Assembly: GCF_003625485.1 (NCBI RefSeq)
Contig: NZ_RAIR01000010.1
Span: forward strand, 46,843-110,842
Origin: Butyrivibrio sp. CB08
GTDB taxonomy: Bacteria > Bacillota > Clostridia > Lachnospirales > Lachnospiraceae
Direction of reading: 5' to 3'
DNA: 64,000 nt
Below, piece by piece: positions 61,418-64,000 of this stretch. Positions within the stretch are counted from its first letter, which is position 1. Every line of letters starts with the position of its first letter. Both the position numbers and the translations under genes were made by a program. The notes below the pieces were generated by a model. The model was not told where the DNA came from. It saw only the letters and a program-made list of their open reading frames with translations, and did not search any database.

Positions 61418-63151
61418 ATGATAAAGATAATGCACAGACTTATAAATAATACAGGAAAATATAAGGGAAGGATTCGCGCTTCATATATAACAGCTTTCCT
61501 TAAAGGACTCATGATGAAGGCCCCGCTTGTGCTGTGCTTCTTCTGTATAAGCTGGTTTATGCAGGGAGTGATGGATAAGACAAAGTGCATAATTCTGGGA
61601 GTGGCCGTTCTTTTAAGCGTTATTCTGCAGGCGCTTTTTGAGCATTTATCAAATGTCCTCCAATCGGCGGCGGGGTATATGGTATTTGCGGATATGCGCC
61701 TAAGACTTGGTGATCATTTGAGAAAGCTTCCCATGGGATATTTTACGGAAGGAAATATGGGAAAGATCAGTTCGGTCCTTGCCACCGATATGGTATTTAT
61801 CGAAGAGAACTGTATGGGTGTATTATCTGAACTGGTGACCTTTATCATTTCACAGGGACTTATGACGGTCATGATGTTTGTGATGGATATAAGGCTTGGC
61901 CTGTTATCAGTGCTGATTGTCATGGCATTTATCATAGTCGGAAATCTTATGCTCAAAACTTCCGATAAGCATTCGGTGATAAAGCAGGAGGCAAGTGAGT
62001 CTCTGACAGAAGAAGTGCTTGATTTTGCCGAAGGAATAGGAATCATCAAGTCATACAATATGTTGGGCGAGAATTCAAAGAGGCTGACAGATGAATTCGA
62101 AAAGAGCTGCAGATCGAGCATAGACTTTGAAGCTGCTTACACCCCCTGGTCGAGGGCTCTTTACCTGACCTTTGGTATAGGTACCGCGCTTGTGCTCGCG
62201 ATGTGTGCTTACCTTTTTAATGCAGGAGCAATATCGGATGTATATATGGTAGGTATGGCATTATTCCTTTTTGATATGTTTGTTTCTATCAAGAGCTATT
62301 ACAGTCAGATGGCCAGGCTTACTGTCACAAATGCAAGCCTTGACAGGATAGAAGAAGTATTTGCAGCAGAGGAATTAAAGGATGAAGGAAGAAAAGAACT
62401 GGGAAGTATCTCAGATGCGGGATCCGCTCCTGCTGAGATCATGTATGATAATGTCAGCTTTGCCTATACTGATAAAGATGTGCTTAAGAATGTATCTTTC
62501 GAAGTGAAACAGGGAGAGATGACTGCACTTGTCGGCCCTTCCGGTGGAGGAAAGTCGACAATAGCCTCACTTCTTGCAAGATTCTGGGATGTTAAGAGCG
62601 GACGTATTCTTGTACGGGGCGAGGACATAAGAGACGTGTCATTGGGGAGTCTTATGGACAATATAAGTATGGTGTTCCAGAGAGTCTATCTGTTCCAGGA
62701 CAGTGTATATAATAACATCGCCATTGGCCGCCCCGATGCAACACGGGAAGAAGTTGAAGAAGCAGCAAAAAAGGCAAGGTGCTATGACTTTATCATGAAG
62801 CTTCCCGAAGGTTTTGATACTGTGATCGGGGAGGGCGGAGCATCTCTTTCAGGTGGTGAAAAGCAGAGGATATCCATTGCAAGATGTATTCTAAAGAATG
62901 CGCCTATCGTTATACTTGACGAAGCAACATCAAGCGTGGATGCAGATAATGAAAGAGCAATCCAGGAAGCAATTTCAGAATTATGCAAAGAGAAAACTCT
63001 TCTTGTTATCGCTCATAGACTCAAAACCATAAAAGATGCAGATCAGATACTTGTCGTATCTGATGGAAAGATAGTGGAGCGAGGGGATCACAAGGTGCTG
63101 ATGGATATGAATGGGGAGTATGCACATATGGTTGATTTGCAAGCTTCATGA
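61418..63151 (+). CDS. ABC exporter-type half transporter 2 (YbtQ/IrtB-like)
   Basis: The 577-residue protein has six membrane helices (about 15-300) and a nucleotide-binding domain with LVGPSGGGKSTIASLLARFW, SLSGGEKQRISIARCILKN and IVILDEATSSVDADNE. It is the partner of the preceding transporter, from which it is separated by four bases. ATG 61418 follows GGGAGG; a longer frame from 61346 runs through the previous gene. Together S, T, A and the two half transporters form a five-gene uptake set. No soluble binding protein is present. Confidence 0.9.
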   Translation: MIKIMHRLINNTGKYKGRIRASYITAFLKGLMMKAPLVLCFFCISWFMQGVMDKTKCIILGVAVLLSVILQALFEHLSNVLQSAAGYMVFADMRLRLGDHLRKLPMGYFTEGNMGKISSVLATDMVFIEENCMGVLSELVTFIISQGLMTVMMFVMDIRLGLLSVLIVMAFIIVGNLMLKTSDKHSVIKQEASESLTEEVLDFAEGIGIIKSYNMLGENSKRLTDEFEKSCRSSIDFEAAYTPWSRALYLTFGIGTALVLAMCAYLFNAGAISDVYMVGMALFLFDMFVSIKSYYSQMARLTVTNASLDRIEEVFAAEELKDEGRKELGSISDAGSAPAEIMYDNVSFAYTDKDVLKNVSFEVKQGEMTALVGPSGGGKSTIASLLARFWDVKSGRILVRGEDIRDVSLGSLMDNISMVFQRVYLFQDSVYNNIAIGRPDATREEVEEAAKKARCYDFIMKLPEGFDTVIGEGGASLSGGEKQRISIARCILKNAPIVILDEATSSVDADNERAIQEAISELCKEKTLLVIAHRLKTIKDADQILVVSDGKIVERGDHKVLMDMNGEYAHMVDLQAS

Positions 63152-63228
63152 TAAAACCCGCTTGGCGAAGCGCCTGTTTGGCCGGGAATGAATGCATTTC
63201 ATGTAAAGAAATAAATTGATAATAAATT

Positions 63229-63717
63229 AGACTGGAACTGCTTGAAAGTATCAGAGGAATAGATGATACGCTTCAGTATTCCTACGGTGAAAAGAGACTT
63301 AAGGAAATAGGCGACATGACTAAAGGCTTGTCGGAAAGACAAGGAGTTCTTAGCAGGCTTACCGGAACAAATATGGCGATAGCAAATATGCTGATCCTGA
63401 TTTCTGATATTGTAATGCTGTTTGTATGCACCTGGTTTTATCAGAATGGGCAGGTGGGATTTGATGGATTTCTGATTCCACTTATTGCACTAATGTCATC
63501 CTTTGGCCCTGTCACAGCTCTGGCTGCACTTGGTACGACACTCCAGAGTACGGTGGCGTCAGGAGCAAGAGTGCTTGCTATCGTTGATGAAGAACCTGAG
63601 ACGAAAGATATAACAGATAAAGCGCCAATAGATTTTGAAGATGCGGAAGTAAAAGATGTATCTTTTTCCTACGCCGGAGAAATAATGCTAGTGTGTCATA
63701 TGTCTTTCCAGCAGTAG
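63229..63717 (+). pseudogene. Internal fragment of a third ABC exporter
   Basis: The open stretch reads ESIRGIDDTLQYSYGEKRLK, LSRLTGTNMAIANMLILISD and ends at VSFSYAGE, where a nucleotide-binding domain just begins. It holds membrane helices 4-6 of a CydD/amino-acid-exporter-like protein. It lacks its first helices and start codon, and no Walker A, signature or Walker B follows. The sequence then switches to an unrelated family near 63684, so it is a deletion remnant. The first usable ATG is at 63316. Confidence 0.75.
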
Positions 63718-64000
63718 CACTGTATCGTTCAGTCGAACATTTCTATCCCGGAGAAGCTTTGGGTGTTACACGAGGCTTCGGAACTAAGATGGGACGCAGA
63801 CTACAGGGAATCTTTCGCAAAATCACAGCTCTTCCGGGAATCCCTTCCCTTATGTGGAAAAGGATGGATAGAATTGCTGCAAAACTGAGCGATGGATATG
63901 AGATAAAGAACCTTAAAGTTTCTAAAGAACAGTGCTTCATGGATGTGGTAAGCTGTCCTCTTTATGATAAGGCACGGGAACTTGGGACTCCGGAAGCTGT
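63685..64000 (+). pseudogene. 5'-truncated ATC-hydrolase family gene, running off the window
   Basis: In a different frame from the ABC fragment, ASVSYVFPAVALYRSVEHFY, GVTRGFGTKMGRRLQGIF, LMWKRMDRIAAKLSDGYEIK and MDVVSCPLYDKARELGTPEA match the middle of ATC-hydrolase-like proteins. About 50 N-terminal residues are missing and no start lies upstream; the frame opens at the junction near 63685. It is a second family member beside the intact one at 45998. The 3' end lies beyond the window. Confidence 0.6.

Noticed and set aside
41771..64000. Siderophore biosynthesis cluster
   Set aside because: I looked for adenylation, condensation, carrier or IucA/IucC-like domains and saw none; only tailoring and transport genes are present in this window.

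Overview
The window looks like a rumen or gut Lachnospiraceae chromosome of the Butyrivibrio/Pseudobutyrivibrio type. Signs are Firmicute core genes with strong AGGAGG ribosome sites, a SAM-I riboswitch on metK, SleB-type cell-wall hydrolases, DnaE rather than PolC in this interval, and small protein families typical of that group. This is inferred from gene content; no marker RNA gene is present.

Region 1 (1-33153) is ordinary, compact chromosome. It holds: a coiled-coil SleB-like wall hydrolase, a DUF402-like protein, a large membrane-anchored protein ending in a C39-like domain, ClpX, carbamate kinase, a MATE exporter, a family 2 glycosidase, small membrane proteins and a SprA-like HExxH protein; then Tex, a Pro/Glu-rich surface protein, SAM riboswitch-metK, dnaE, pfkA, an rRNA/tRNA methyltransferase, proC and a second SleB-type hydrolase with SH3 domains; then argF, birA, coaX, a small acidic protein, dusB, greA and lysS. 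Codon use here is strongly biased and many genes end at clear intrinsic terminators.

Region 2 (about 33.2-38.6 kb) is a plasmid- or ICE-type replication and partition module set directly downstream of lysS: a duplicated DUF6462-like protein, ParA, ParB, two consecutive RepA_N initiators, a ribbon-helix-helix regulator with its own operator, a membrane protein and an orphan HigA. The second rep gene carries four 23-bp-phased iterons (plus a fifth just upstream) next to an A+T-rich tract, so it probably contains a replication origin. No conjugation, relaxase or integrase gene is visible.

Region 3 (38.7-41.6 kb) holds small accessory genes: an HD hydrolase, a membrane protein, a PNPOx-like protein, a GNAT and a methyltransferase.

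Region 4 (41.7-64 kb) is the most interesting part: a putative metal(iron)-regulated island. A DtxR-family regulator lies beside a flavodoxin. GTTAG-N6-CTAAC palindromes, usually overlapping the -10 box of good promoters, lie before the flavodoxin, the hydrolase/methyltransferase genes, a shortened Fur gene (which also has a Fur-box-like site) and an ECF transporter operon. Between these are six alpha/beta-hydrolases, several methyltransferases, an ATC-hydrolase-family enzyme, a ketopantoate-reductase-like dehydrogenase, a GNAT-methyltransferase fusion and a UGT-like glycosyltransferase. The distal end is a TetR regulator followed by ECF S, T and fused A components and two half-size ABC exporters of the YbtPQ/IrtAB architecture. 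A promoter-operator-terminator unit at 42.83-42.95 kb looks like a metal-responsive small RNA. No NRPS or PKS is present. I infer uptake and chemical processing of an imported metallophore or related small molecule; the substrate is unknown. Three decayed gene junctions show that the island has been rearranged.
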